Shown one piece after another: positions 22,061 to 34,137 of a stretch of 64,000 nucleotides of DNA; positions within the stretch are counted from its first letter, which is position 1, and each line of letters starts with the position of its first letter. Source of the stretch: Berberis thunbergii (lineage: Eukaryota > Streptophyta > Magnoliopsida > Ranunculales > Berberidaceae). Below the pieces are notes generated by a model. The model made no database searches. It was not told the origin of the DNA and was given only the letters and a program-made list of their open reading frames with translations. A program made the position numbers and the translations under genes. The DNA lies in contig QNQO01000197.1 of the NCBI GenBank assembly GCA_003290165.1, positions 620,001-684,000 of the forward strand, read 5' to 3'.

Positions 22061-23620
22061 GAGATGGTTCGATCCTTCTTCTCTTCTCCTTCCCTTCTTC
22101 TCCCTCTTCCGGCTTCCCTCTTTCTTCTCTTCCCCTCAAACCGGTTCGATCGATCGGAAAAAGGCCAAGGGTTCGATCAACTAGGGCTCAGTCGACTAAG
22201 GCCAAGATTTCGCTGCTTCTTCTTCTTTCGTTTCTCTGCTAGGGCTCGCTCGACTTATTTCGTTTCTCTACGCTGGGGTTCGACTTCTTCAAGGTCTGCA
22301 ATCAAGAATAAATTGGGTTAGTAAATTTTTTTATTATTTCTCAATTCATTATATTGGCGTTATGAAAAAACGGTTTATACAAATATCGCCCGATATACTC
22401 CATTATACCCTATCGTTTTGTGTAAAAATCTAATGCCTCGAGCCCGTTATTTCGGTGTTATAACCTGAAATTCACTGCATAGGGAGGAGAAACTCTTCCA
22501 CTGTGTTTTGTGGAGGCTCTTCCACTACGTTTTTATGTTTTGAGCCCTAAAATTTTTAAGCCTTGTTTGGCTACAAGTTTTTTTGTAGCTTTGAAAGTCA
22601 AATACCTCTTCATGCCACGTCATAGAGTATGTGCCTAACTCCAGGCTCCATAGAAGAGCTCTACCCCAAAATGTTGACATCAAATAAAGTTTATCTACTC
22701 AATAATGCCAAGAATGTTCTGTAACTTTTCATCTCATTGTCCATGAACCACCAGCTTATGAAACGCTCCGTGGGAAATCATCTTCCAATAACTTCTCACC
22801 ACATGTCGACCCATGCACCCAAATTCTTTAAGAGGGTCTTCCCCTAAAACTAAACAACCTGCATCATTCGGTGCCAACATCTACTACACTATAACAAAAA
22901 TTCAATTCCGCAACAGTGACCCTATTGTATATTATGCTCAACTTTCAAAACCAATAGTACCCTTCAAACTCTCCTTTATTTACATGCATTTGATACTAGC
23001 ATATGATTTGGTATCAAGGGTATAAATGTAATATAGAAAATACTATGATAATTTCCATCTTCTTTGACAAAACCACGTGGTTAATGGGTCTTGCCATAAA
23101 AACAACATTTTATATAGGAATTGATTTCCAAATTAACCTTACCCCAACACATCCCATTTTTGTATCCTTTTCTATTTCTCATCTCACATTTTTCTCATTT
23201 TTCCAACAAAGTAATTGACCCCCTTGGCTGCTTGGCATATGGTAAAACATATAAATTCATTCTTTTTTAGTAAAATCATTAGCTAAACTCTGTCTTATTG
23301 ACATCTTAAACAAAATAATAATATTATATATATGCACATGTAGTGTATGTTGACGTGTCTACTATATTATTATATAACCTTAAGTTCGTCAAATTTTTTT
23401 GTTTTCCAAAAGTGCCCTCTCCAAAGTAGAAATTTTTCATCAAGTTCGATTCTAAATTAAAATAAAAATAAATAATTGTTAAGAAACTTATATTATATTA
23501 ATGCATACTAGCAAAATCGATGCATGTAATTTTTCTAAACTAATATCTCAAAATTAGTATAATATTTTCTTAGCCAACTTAAAACTTTTAGCCAAAACAT
23601 ATAAAATTTTAATTTACACA
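22061..23620. other. Pyrimidine-rich leader-like segment and spacer
   Basis: 22064-22300 on the plus strand is rich in CTTCTTCTC and resembles a plant 5' untranslated leader, followed by a possible intron start. No coding continuation was found. 22330-23620 is AT-rich with no recognised gene. Confidence 0.3.
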
Positions 23621-23689
23621 TTAATTTTTTAATTAAAATCAATATTGAATATACACGCAAGTAAAACACGTACACCATCTAATAATGGT

Positions 23690-23870
23690 AAAGCTTGATC
23701 CACCTGTACAATTGACAAGAACTCTACCCATAAATATGCTTTATGGCTCAAATTGTCAAGCAATTCTTCAACTAGATTATGCTTCAACATTATCTTGAAT
23801 GCCTTTCCGCACAATGCAAGCTGGACACCAACACGACTTCTTTGGCATGTTAATCACCGACTTATATCAT
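23690..23870 (-). other. Possible unrecognised exon next to hAT element
   Basis: Minus-strand reading CQRSRVGVQLALCGKAFKIM, then LVEELLDNLSHKAYLWVEF and VDQALPLLDG, ends at a GTACGT donor near 23685. It reads like real coding sequence (amphipathic, no stops for about 60 codons), but I cannot name the protein. The hAT element at 23908 lies immediately upstream on this strand and may have broken the gene. Confidence 0.3.
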
Positions 23871-23907
23871 ATCAACCAATGATAGTTTTATATGCTCGTG
23901 TCCTTAC

Positions 23908-25278
23908 TAGGGGTGGGCACGGTCCGGATCGGTTCCAATTTTGGAGGAACCTAACTCGAACCGTTTAAAATTAACGGATCTGGTCCGGTCCGGATCCCCT
24001 CATTTTAAACATTGGAACCGAACCTAACTCGAACCGTTTGGAACGGTCCGGTTCCTACGGTTCCTACTAAAACAAAAACATCAAAGCAAACAAATTGTCT
24101 ACTAACAGTAATCATTCTAGCAATGAAATCCATTACAAATCAGACAAACAAACAACCTAAATGCGATCCATTACTAACAGTAATCATTCTAGCAATTAAA
24201 TCCAGTAATCATTCTACCAATGAAATCTATTACAAATCCATTACAGTAATCCCTTGCTGCTGTTTGGAATTGATTCTAGAGAGAAAGGGCAATGAATTCT
24301 CTCCCTCTCTGATGTGAATTGCCCCCTTTCCTGGCTGTGAGTTTGTTGTCTTTTGGGCTGCGAATTTCTCTTTTCTTGGCTGCAATTGAACTCGGATTTG
24401 GGGCTCTCTCGTTGGCTGAAAGCTCTCCTTCTCTGGCGTGAACATAACCTTCTTGTGTGAGTTGATTTGTGAAAAAGAACGGAGCGTGATGAAGTTCGGC
24501 GCGATCTCTCCTTGCTGGTTTGTGAAGGAAACATGGATGTTCAAGTGAAGAAGAACAATCTTAACTTGCTGGCTGCTTCGTGAGCTGGCCTGTGAAGTAT
24601 AACAGAGCATTGATTTGTTCTTGCAGCAATTGCTTTGTGAAGAATAGATGGCTACTTTGTGAAGAACAGGTGGCTGCTTTGTGAATGAGTGCATGGTCAC
24701 AATGCTGTTTGGGAGAGAAATCCATTACAGAGACCGAGAGAGAGGAGACGGAGATGAGATCCTGCTGATTCTGAGAGGAGATATCATCTGCTTCTTGAGG
24801 AGATCTGCTTCTTCTCGAGACAGAGACCGAGAGAGAGGAGACGGAGATGAGATCCTGCTGCTTCTTCTCGAGACAGAGAACGAGAGAGAGGAGACGGAGA
24901 TGAGATCTCCTGCTGCTTCTCTACCTTTTCTTCTGCTCCTCTTCTTGGTCTCGCGGCTACTGCGGCTTTTTCTTCTCGAGACAGAGACAGAGAGAGGAGA
25001 GGGAGATCTCCTTCCCCTTCTCGATACAGAGACAAAGAGAGGAGAGACAGAGAGAGGAGAGGAGAGTTTAGGTTTAGGGTTTTTAGGTTTAGGTTTTGGT
25101 TTTTATACTAAATGCGATTTGAAACGGTCCGGATGGGTCCAACCCGGACCGTTTTATAACGGATCCGGACCGATCCGAACCGTATCTAAAAATACAAAAT
25201 TAAAATCCGGACCGTTTAGAGCAAAACGGTCCGGTCCGATTTAAACCCGTGGATCCTTGACCCGTTTGCCCACCCCTA
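23908..25278. mobile_element. hAT-type non-autonomous element, 1371 bp
   Basis: Ends TAGGGGTGGGCA and TGCCCACCCCTA are exact inverted repeats. A perfect 8-bp duplication GTCCTTAC flanks it (23900-23907 and 25279-25286). Arms are packed with CGGTCCGG/CCGGACCG words. The centre (24245-25070) has GA-rich tandem units, including three copies of a phrase with GAGGAGACGGAGATGAGATC (24745, 24836 and 24889 regions). The long open frames in the centre are products of that simple sequence, and no transposase was seen. Confidence 0.93.
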
Positions 25279-25286
25279 GTCCTTAC

Positions 25287-26060
25287 CCACCACACTTTAT
25301 TTGCTGGAAATTATGACTTCCATATTAGACTAGATCAAGCATGCTGATGCATCAAAATTCAAACTTTGTGTGTCATAGAAAAGTTGTTTCAAGAAGCCAG
25401 AAGCCAATTGTTTAATAGATAATTGTCATAGAAAACTTGAGTCCCATAGTTGGAAGCCAAGCGAAATGCTTGAGGCATGATGCGTAAGGCAACACACACA
25501 TTTCGTGATGCGAGACAATCTTAACATTTTTTAGATTTTTTTATATAATAAATTAAAGCATATCAGCATATTAATATACATTATTATTTTGATTAGTATC
25601 ATAAGCAAATATGTACAAAAAGTCACACAACTACATAGAATCGAAATTGAAAACATAATAAATTTGAATAGTATAGCAAAACAATTCACTATAGCACTCG
25701 CGGTTTTAAAAAAGCGATGCACCACATAAGCGCCAAGTAACTTGCAAATCATTTAAAAAAAGAAAAAAAAATTTGCAACAAAAACATCGCAGCATAATGT
25801 AAACTAGTTCACCAATTTCTCATTTCTCACAATTTCACTCATCATCCTCCTCATAACCCAATTTTTTATCATCATAATTTTCATCATCTTCAAAATCGAC
25901 CATGTCTTCCTCTAAATCCAATAATCGCAATGGTATAGATGTAGGTGTCGCAAAACCTCTTCTTTAGTAAGTCGCTTGGAGTTGTACTATTTCTAGAACT
26001 TCTGCAAGGTTGTAATGATCTTTCACCAACTCCAACAGTTTGTGCATATTGTGATACCGT
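25287..26060. other. AT-rich spacer
   Basis: No gene recognised. Around 25440-25520, and again near 26570-26700, there are GAGGC/GCCTC-rich phrases that may be the ends of another degenerate non-autonomous element. The ends do not match well enough to call. Confidence 0.35.
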
Positions 26061-26062
26061 TG

Positions 26063-26291
26063 TGTGGGCGGGCCTAAGAGGGAGAGTGCGGGAAAAGCCC
26101 AAGAGTCCATGGATCCCAAAAGAGTTGGCAAGCTACAAATGAGAGATCATAGTCTCACATCGCCTGGGTGCGGAAGGGTGATGTACTATATATGTACGAG
26201 TTTGAATCTACAAAATACTACGCGTTTTAAAGCCGTATGAACCTTAGGTTCAAAACGAACAATATAGTACTCTGTGGATCGGATCATGACA
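26063..26291 (+). mobile_element. Short LTR (TRIM/solo-LTR-like)
   Basis: Starts TGTGGGCGGGCC and ends ATCATGACA. Inside are the words TCACATCGCCTGGGTGCGGAAGG, a TATA-like TACTATATATGTAC, GCGTTTTAAAGCCGT and ACAATATAGTAC, in the same order as in the minus-strand LTRs at 56911-57529. A GGTATCA tRNA-Met-like primer-binding word follows at about 26307. TGATACCG precedes the left end, the same word inverted. Internal domain and partner LTR were not found. Confidence 0.55.
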
Positions 26292-29200
26292 CAAATTGAC
26301 CCCACGGTATCATTAGAAAATACTAATTCATCTTTTGCATTTGTTTCCTATTGCATCCTCTTGACAGGTGCAACCTCTTTTGATTAAAAACGAAAACCAT
26401 CATTTGTGTTCGCACAACCTCTACTAAAAAAACCTCTTGTGATAAGTCTCAAACCCTAAATGACTATCTAATAATAGAGAGTGGGCTTGGGCTTGGGCTT
26501 ATATAAAATGTAAAAGATGACTTGAAAAAATGCAAATTTAAATATAAAAGAATAACCACGTCTATATACCTGAGGCGGTAGCGGACTGAGGAGCACAAAA
26601 GGCAGGACACATTTTATTTCACCGCATTGCCTCACATTGAGGCAAATTCCTGTAAAAATGCCTAGAAATGCGCATAAGCGTTCGCCTTGACTACAATAGT
26701 TACAATTTAGCATCTCGTTCATGGATACTCATTTGCCTTGAATATTTTCTCTATTATAATACCCAAGATCCTTTGTCCAAGCTCCTCGCAGCCTACTCCA
26801 GTGTGCAGGTCTACAAATGTTTGAGCTAGGTATACTACACTGCCAAAATCCAAGAGTAGGACCATAAGGAGCATATACAAAAAATATGAATGAGATGCCA
26901 AACTTAAATGTGAAAATTACTCAAAGATGAGTTCCATAAGCACCATCAGTTGATTATAAAAGTTTCTTTTGGCTCTCGTGAAAGTCTAAGAAACCTATAT
27001 CCATATGGAACAAATAAACATATGTCCATAAGCACATAAACTAATAATAATGTCCAGAGAATATAGTTGGCTTCTAATAACAACTGCAAACTTATACAAC
27101 AAGGCACTCCATTTTTAAATCATACATTTTGGCATATCTTTTGAAGGTTCTAGTTTTTTTACAAAACTATGAGTATTTATTAGTAATAAAAAACATAACT
27201 AACAAAATGAAGTTTATAATTGAAAAAGGACAATCTTGCAATACAATGGTGTATCTCAAGTTTGGTATATTATTCAGTCATGTCCAACACCTTTGTACCC
27301 AAGTCAACCACCAGTACACGAACACCCAGTGTCATTGTAAAATAGGTTGCGATGAAAGCTAATTTTAAGTCATCAATTTAGTAACCTAGGTGATTGAAAG
27401 CCTTGTTTTGACAATTCTTTGAAAACATGGTTAGGAAAATTCAAAGTTGATAAATTGTGAGATATAACTACATATCACCAAAATCCATAACACCGATTGA
27501 CAAATCAGATCTAGTTAGAATCATATTGTTCAAGCGTAAATACCTAATGTTGTTCATTTGGATAATTGGATGATTCAAATATCTAACCTTTTTTCACTAG
27601 AAAGGTTGAGATCTTAGTCACCCGAGCGTAAAGCGCAAGCAAGAAAGCGCTTAATTTCAAAATTTTGTTAATGTTCAAAGACTGATGGCGATTATATATG
27701 CAATTTGCATTTATAATTTTATTCTTGTATATTTTTTAATATTAACTTAAGTTTCACTAATTTATTTTATTAATAACAAATCAACAAAACTAATTATTAA
27801 ATCATAGTTATTTAAGATAAACATGCATATGATCAATTGTTAAATTTATGAATAATCATAATAGGAAATATAATGGAATCTTGAAAACTATTATGTACAT
27901 GAATTGTTTTTTGCAAAATACATCAAAGTTCAATACTCATTAAAAAAAAACACTAGATGAAACAAAAACAATTGAGCGATGATTCAAATTTGGAAGTGAA
28001 GTTTTGTAAACAATAAAATGAATAATTGACTTCAAATCGTCAGAGCTGAGATCTAAAATTTTGAGACTGAATTTGATAAATTATAGAGGGGGATTTGAGA
28101 AGAATTCGCCCAAAAGTGTCGGAGCGAGGTTTGAGAGCGTGAGCATCACCACTGGTAGAAGGTTTATGTGACTCAAGTTGAGATCCGTTGAACTATAACC
28201 ATCAAAAGCTTCATAGACTTAGTCATAATGATATGACTAGGGTGTTTTAAGACTTTAAATTGGAATTGGATTTAAAATACTTTTGGATTGGTTCTGAATT
28301 TAGATAACCGGAAAAATAATACAAACCATGGACTTATTATGGATTATTAAGAGTTTTGAACAATCATAAAGAGAGGAAAATTAAAAATGATGATGATAAT
28401 AATAATAATAACACGCCAATAACAATTATGGATTTTCCTCGAAGTGCGTTTCCAAGAGTGACACAACATGAAGTGAGAAAAGCAAAAGTTGAGAGTTAAC
28501 CAATTTACCTCCTGCCCGATTCCTCCACCCCTTGAAAATTAGAGCTAATTCGTTCTGAATATGACATCATCATCCAATCCTCTATCAAAATCATCAAAAG
28601 CCATCTCATTGCTTAGTGAACAGAAGGAACGATGTGTAATGTACCAAGGAGTTGTATGAACTAAGACCCAAGATCGTTCGCTTGACAGCATTTGGTTCAA
28701 CTGTGCAAGATTTGACAAAGAAGATGGGACCTCTCCTTTCTGAGCACTAGCAAAGAGATGATATAGCACATTTCACGTAGCTTCCTTTTGCCCGTGTGAT
28801 GCACTCAAATCTCCCATGGTTGTGTTTCTGTAAAGCCATGATAACTGCAATTCCTCGATCAATATATTTCACTGCCCCTATTTATTTATTATTCTTTTAA
28901 GAAAATATTGAGTAGCGTTGCACAGCGTGGATTCCTTAGTGGAGTGGATATCCATCAAAAAGTGAGTCATTTTATGGGATAGAATAATAAGGATACATGA
29001 TGCACACAGTCTAGGTGTTTGCAGTCATAGGATGACAGAAAAAGAGATCATTCAATGACAAAATTTCTCAGAAACTGTTGAGGTTTTTTACTACCTTCTG
29101 CAGAAGAGAAAATTTTCTTATGTCTGAACTCAATTGCCTGCTGCATCTTTCCCTTGTATTCTTGTATCTAATAAAAGAACTATCAGAATAGACCAAATGT

Positions 29201-31148
29201 TGTGAACTTGAGGCTGACAAAATGTTTATTCCTGCACAACTTTTTCAACAAGATCAAGATTTAAATATGTCAAAAATCATGGAATCAACAAATTATGGAG
29301 AAAAAAACACAGTAATTCATATTACCTAAACAAGGCATGAGAGATGTTGGATGGTCAGTTGACTCAGTTGTAAACATCTTGTTAGGGGCAAATGGATATG
29401 GCCAGTATGTGCTTCATTGTCTGTTGAAATTTTTTCCCCGCTTGTTTGGGCTAGAAGTATGAATCAAGTTTTCCAACTTCAGAGGCTTCTTGGAACCACT
29501 TGTATGTACCCGAAGCCTGAAGAGTTTGAATGAACGAAGCCACCACTTGTAGATTCAAAAGGTAGCAGTAGTAGTGGCATCAGTTCAAACTGGCCAAAAT
29601 CATACTAAAGAAAACCAATGAGCACAAGAGGGAGAAATGTCAGGCCCCAATTCCCAAGACACCAAAATATCCCAAATTTTAAAATGAAAACAACCCTCCC
29701 CCCCTACAAAAAAAAAATGCTAGCCTCGGTCGAGAAAATAAACACAAGTAAAAACAAAGCTTTACAAGAAAATACAAAAGTAATATGTAACAAGCTCCCA
29801 ACCACAAAATTTTATGGTAATACAACTGATACATGCATCAGCACATCAAGAAATGAATGCATTTGTGGTACTCGATTAGAATCAGTGGCTTGTAGCACCA
29901 ATCACAAAATTCATGACAAATAACAAAGTTGCAAGAGACTCCTGTATGAACAAGACTATATTCCTTTTATGAATTATGTAAAATCTATATTACAAATCAC
30001 AATGGTTTTTGGGGTGGGAGATAAAAGACAACTAAGATTACCCAAACATAAAGATCTAACGACCATAGACAACTTCTCATATTTCAATATCTCTTACACT
30101 CTTTCAATTTCTCATCTTTCAAGTATAAGGTTTTTTTTTTTACGAAATCTATTTTGATTTGTACACATAAATTTACAGTTGGGTGTTTTTAATATTTGTC
30201 ATTGCGTGCAATTTCAAATTTTTGAAATGGGTGGCTATGTATTGTGAAATACATTTTATATTGTAAAATGGGTGCAATTTCAAATCTATGAAATACATTT
30301 TATATTGTAATATGAGTGCCTTTGTATTGTGACTTTTATATTTTCCAATTGATTTCTTGGGGAAAGTGAGTATGTTCATGTTGACGTAGGCACGAACGGG
30401 TTGACATGTCATGATATTTACACACAAAAAAATTCATATTGTGCCAACAGCACCGGGGGAGGGCACACTAGTAATCAAATAAGAGACAAGGTATCTCTTT
30501 GGCCAAGAAACGTTGATACAGCATTCTGTGATATGCTCTTGGTTAAGTGGCATGCACAAAAAAGGAGCAGCTGGAATCCTCTTAAAAAGTAAGTTGTTTT
30601 AAGAAGAAAAACACAAACAACTAACTTCAATTTTAGACATAATGAATCAGCTAGTGACTTTTAGTTCTTAGGAAATTTAAGTAATATAAAATTATGACCT
30701 CCTTGTATTTAGTGAAGTCATAAACTACGCTCCGAACAGCATAATCATTGTTGACCTAGAAACAATTATGGCTTTATCAAATTTGTGTTCTACACTATTC
30801 TGTTCACTTTTATGTTTATATAAGAAACAAACATACAGAAATGCTATAATTCAATCACAAAAGAAGTAACTAGCAAAACGTGGAAAAGGCCATGTCATAT
30901 GCAGAAGATAACTGATGTTTATAGATAGTTACCTCAGAATCCAAGACCGTGGAGAATAGCACAAGAGAGAATAATAAGTTTGAACAGTCAGCGATACCTT
31001 TTCAACCAAGTTCTCAAAATAACTGATGCAGCTGGACTCTCTCAAGTATCACTTCATGGTTGAAAGGGATATGACATGGTTGGTGAATTCCTTGATGTAA
31101 GGAGTATCTTTAATCAGATATCTATTCGTTAGTTGAGCGCGTAAAAAT
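26292..31148. other. Long interval without recognised gene
   Basis: Mostly AT-rich non-coding sequence downstream of the PPR gene. Noted inside: an AAT microsatellite at 28395-28412; a minus-strand open stretch at 28545-28769 with an LRR-like GEVPSSLSNLAQLNQ phrase but no other repeat; and a direct duplication of an ACATTTTATATTGTAA-containing unit at 30210-30315. Nothing here supports a gene call. Confidence 0.4.
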
Positions 31149-32342
31149 TCAAGCATCCCTTGTTAGTTCAAAAATATAGGCATCAAGAATAGCTGATCTT
31201 TCCTTAAACATTGTCTCAAGAATCTTCTTCCACATCCCCATTCTCGGAACAAATCCTTGGCGCAACATCTTCTTAAGAACCCAATCCACGTCTTCAAGCA
31301 ACTTCTCATTGCATAAACCATGAACCATTAACTTATATGATACAAAACTTGGTAACACTCCCATAGAAATCATCCTATCCATGAAAAACCTGGCCTCCAC
31401 AACCTTCTTACAATCGAGTAAACCCGTCAAAACGGCCTGATACGAACCCGGATTCGGATCACATCCCTTGGACTTCATCCTCTCCAAAAGCTCCACTCCC
31501 TCACTCACTCTCCCTTGTTTAGAAAGCCCCGAAATCAACGTATTGAATGTAATTGTATCCAGATCACAACCTTCCCTTTCCATTTTCTCACACAGCTTAA
31601 ATGCTTCATCTACTCTACCATGCTTGCACAAATAATACATTATCGTCGAATAAGTCCTAACATTTGGTTCGCAACTTAGTTTAGGAAATTCATTGAGCAA
31701 TTGATAGGCAGCATCAAATTTCTCACATTCACATAAACCTTTGATAAGAATGTTAAGACAACACGTATCAATCTCCAATCCTAAACGACTAGCACCCAAA
31801 TACACTTCATGAATTATATCAAATTGTTTCACTGAAACAAGCATATTCAGTACATAATTGAAGGTCCTTATTGTAGGCCAACAATTGTACTCCGGCATGC
31901 CAAAAAGGGTCTGAATTGCTCGATCAATATGACCTACATTACCATATGCTTTAATTACCAAATAGAAGAACTCATCCGAGAGCACACAATTTCTTTCAGT
32001 TTTAACCCTCACCATAATGTCATGAATAGCATCAAACTTCTTTCCTCGCGAGAGTTTCTGAATTATGAGCGTATATAGCGCCTTGGTTGGCTTATAATCC
32101 TTCCGCTTGGAAAACTTCTCAAACATATGGAGCACGCAATCAAGATCCCTTACCGGCTCGAAAATCTCCACAACCTCATTGGGTGCCAGCCAATCCTTAT
32201 GATTCAAACGTTCCAGTGGGCTAGTACAGGACACTCTGCAATATGACCTTGCTGAAATTTCTCGATTAAACAAGAATAACCGAGGCAACATTTGGTGCAT
32301 TTTCTTGGCATGAGCAACCAAATGAAGCATCAATGTCACCAT
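31149..32342 (-). CDS. P-class pentatricopeptide repeat protein, probably mitochondrial
   Basis: A 397-aa protein in one coding exon from the first ATG at 32342. A longer open frame to 32384 starts with TTG and crosses a splice acceptor, so it is not used. The first 45 residues are rich in Leu, Lys, Arg, Ser and His and lack acids, as in a mitochondrial presequence. About eight 35-residue P-type PPR motifs follow from roughly residue 85 to 375, e.g. RTYSTIMYYLCKHGRVDEAF and ITFNTLISGLSKQGRVSEGV. There is no E, DYW, SMR or other C-terminal domain, so a role in organelle RNA stability, splicing or translation is expected rather than editing. Residues 5 and 35 of the motifs vary between repeats, so an RNA target is not inferred. 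Size and architecture resemble Arabidopsis At3g14580-type proteins, but that match is from memory of the family only. Its reading frame is unbroken. Confidence 0.92.
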   Translation of the reverse strand: MVTLMLHLVAHAKKMHQMLPRLFLFNREISARSYCRVSCTSPLERLNHKDWLAPNEVVEIFEPVRDLDCVLHMFEKFSKRKDYKPTKALYTLIIQKLSRGKKFDAIHDIMVRVKTERNCVLSDEFFYLVIKAYGNVGHIDRAIQTLFGMPEYNCWPTIRTFNYVLNMLVSVKQFDIIHEVYLGASRLGLEIDTCCLNILIKGLCECEKFDAAYQLLNEFPKLSCEPNVRTYSTIMYYLCKHGRVDEAFKLCEKMEREGCDLDTITFNTLISGLSKQGRVSEGVELLERMKSKGCDPNPGSYQAVLTGLLDCKKVVEARFFMDRMISMGVLPSFVSYKLMVHGLCNEKLLEDVDWVLKKMLRQGFVPRMGMWKKILETMFKERSAILDAYIFELTRDA

Positions 32343-32850
32343 CTTGGCCAAAGAAAATCCAACTAATGATCTGCAATCTACCAAAAAAACAGAAATTACA
32401 TCTATAGTTATAATTATTCTAAGTAGTAAGTGTCATTTAGATTCAGACTTGAACAAATCATCTGCAATTCTCTTGATATTGAACGTTCTTGGATACTTGG
32501 CCACTTAATTGGTACGAACATTACGCAATAAATAATGATATTTTTAGTAACAATTGATCAATATTTTAAAGAAATGATCAAACTTTTCCCACTTTGAACG
32601 AAAAGGGTTCATTTAGGGATACGTACAAACCCTAATTAGCATAAAGTTAGGATCTTGGAGAAGCCAATGAGCGATTACAATGAAAGCAGGGAATGAGAGG
32701 GAGTACCTGTAACGGTAACAGAGAATCTGCAATCGCTGATCGATTTCCCAAACTGGTTTGGACTTTAAAGACGACGAGCAAGGCGAAGACCGTTACCGTG
32801 AGTAGGGTTTTAGGGAGGGGAGATGTTATTTCCTTCCGAGGATCCAAAGG
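32343..32850 (-). promoter_or_regulatory. 5' leader of the PPR gene with an intron
   Basis: On the minus strand an upstream leader exon ends at CCGTTACAG followed by a GTACTC donor (intron from 32706). A pyrimidine-rich TTTCTGTTTTTTTGGTAG acceptor lies at about 32379, just before the coding exon. This gives an intron of about 330 bp in the 5' UTR. The transcription start was not located. Confidence 0.55.
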
Positions 32851-32964
32851 CAGCGACTACTTGGCACCGCAACTTTCTCTCATTCACATCATTCATCTAA
32901 TTTTTTCTTTTTCACACTATGCATTTTTCCTTTTCACACCATAGTTCTCTTCCACACTACCCAT

Positions 32965-33667
32965 TAGGGGTGGGCATCCCATCCCACGATCTTAATCTCT
33001 TCCCGTCCCAATTTTTTTCGGGTTCTATTGGAATTGATCAATCACATCCTGATTCCATCCCGTCCCTATTTAGTAGGATGAGATTGAGATGAAGATTTTC
33101 AATCACGCTCATCTCGTCTCGCCCCGAACCGAGATATTTTAATATTTAGTATGAGTTATGTCATATGAAACTATTTATTGACATGATTATTTTATTTGTT
33201 GTTTTATTTATTGACATGCAAGTTTCCATGTGACTCGCCTAAATAATGAATCTAACTCAAATTCTCTCATTTTTTTCCACTTCCTAACTCTTAACAACAA
33301 TAATGTTTGTTCCTCGTAGTTTTTAAATGACAAACCTATTAATCATTTTCGTTAACAATGCACAAAAAAATGACTATCTTCAATAGAAGTTCTGAAAAAA
33401 TGAGTAAAAGCTAATGAAATGGGAAAATAGTACTCAATGGCTTAAAGTTATATGGTTGTTCTTATAGTTGTGTATTTGGTAAATCCAAAATTTTCAATCT
33501 TGCATGTTAAATTTTCAATCCAAAATTTAATACATGCTCATCTCATCCTGTCCCGAACCCATTTGGGATGGGACGAGGTCGGGATGAGGTTTATCCCGTC
33601 TCGTCCTAATCTCAAACAAACGTGATGGAATAAGGATGAGGTTCATCCCGTCACGTGCCTACCCCTA
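32965..33667. mobile_element. hAT-type non-autonomous element, 703 bp
   Basis: TAGGGGTGGGCA at the left and TGCCTACCCCTA at the right, with a perfect 8-bp duplication CTACCCAT (32957-32964 and 33668-33675). Arms are rich in GGGATGAGG/CATCCCGTC words, and the centre is plain AT-rich sequence. It sits about 100 bp upstream of the PPR leader, inside the likely promoter region. Confidence 0.93.
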
Positions 33668-33781
33668 CTACCCATAAAAGGAAAAACCTAAATCTTCATC
33701 CCCTCTCAAATTCAAAATGATTGAAAGCTCTATTTCCCCTCCCAACTTCTTTTTCTCTTCTTTGATTATTCATCTTCTTAT

Positions 33782-34069
33782 ATGATCTTATTCTTCTTCT
33801 CTGCATCTTCTTCTTTCATTTCTCTTCTTATCTTCCCTCCCCATCCGGGGCACCTCCAAAGCATCCCTCGTATATGCTCTCCATTATCTCAAATTGAAAT
33901 TGAAAACGAAGTCGAAGAAGAGGAAGAGTTGGAGCCTTTACAAGATCTCGACCTCGATTCCGTCCTCGCTCATCATCTTCTTCTTCTTTTTCTTTTTCCC
34001 CTTGCACTTTATGTTTTTTTTTCTCACCAACAAGATATATTTTGTCGAAAAAAATTAAAAATGTTCTAA
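33782..34069 (+). CDS. Short hypothetical open frame
   Basis: 95 codons from a true ATG, with a hydrophobic start (FFFSASSSFISLLIF), an acidic middle (EVEEEEELEPLQDLDLD) and a hydrophobic Leu/Phe segment. It lies divergent from the PPR gene beyond the hAT insertion, after a leader-like pyrimidine-rich stretch. The pyrimidine bias of the DNA alone could make such a frame. No homologue recognised. Confidence 0.2.
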   Translation: MILFFFSASSSFISLLIFPPHPGHLQSIPRICSPLSQIEIENEVEEEEELEPLQDLDLDSVLAHHLLLLFLFPLALYVFFSHQQDIFCRKKLKMF

Positions 34070-34137
34070 TTTTATTGAGGAATTTTATCTCTTTGGTAAA
34101 TGGACATTAGTACCAACAAAATTCCTTTTGTTACTAA

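Noticed and set aside
24681..25244. Long plus-strand open frame of 187 codons rich in Arg, Glu and Leu, with a dense overlapping minus frame
   Set aside because: Lies wholly in the GA-rich tandem centre of a hAT element. Composition is that of simple repeat translated in any frame.
25440..26720. GAGGC/GCCTC-rich phrases at both ends as a single transposon
   Set aside because: Ends do not align well and no matching target duplication was found. A 230-bp LTR-like element lies between them.
28545..28769. Minus-strand frame with an LRR-like GEVPSSLSNLAQLNQ phrase
   Set aside because: A single phrase without adjacent leucine-rich repeats, signal peptide or kinase. Likely chance.
32343..32384. 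Longer N-terminus for the PPR protein (411 aa)
   Set aside because: It would start with TTG and cross a clear pyrimidine-rich splice acceptor. The ATG at 32342 is the credible start.
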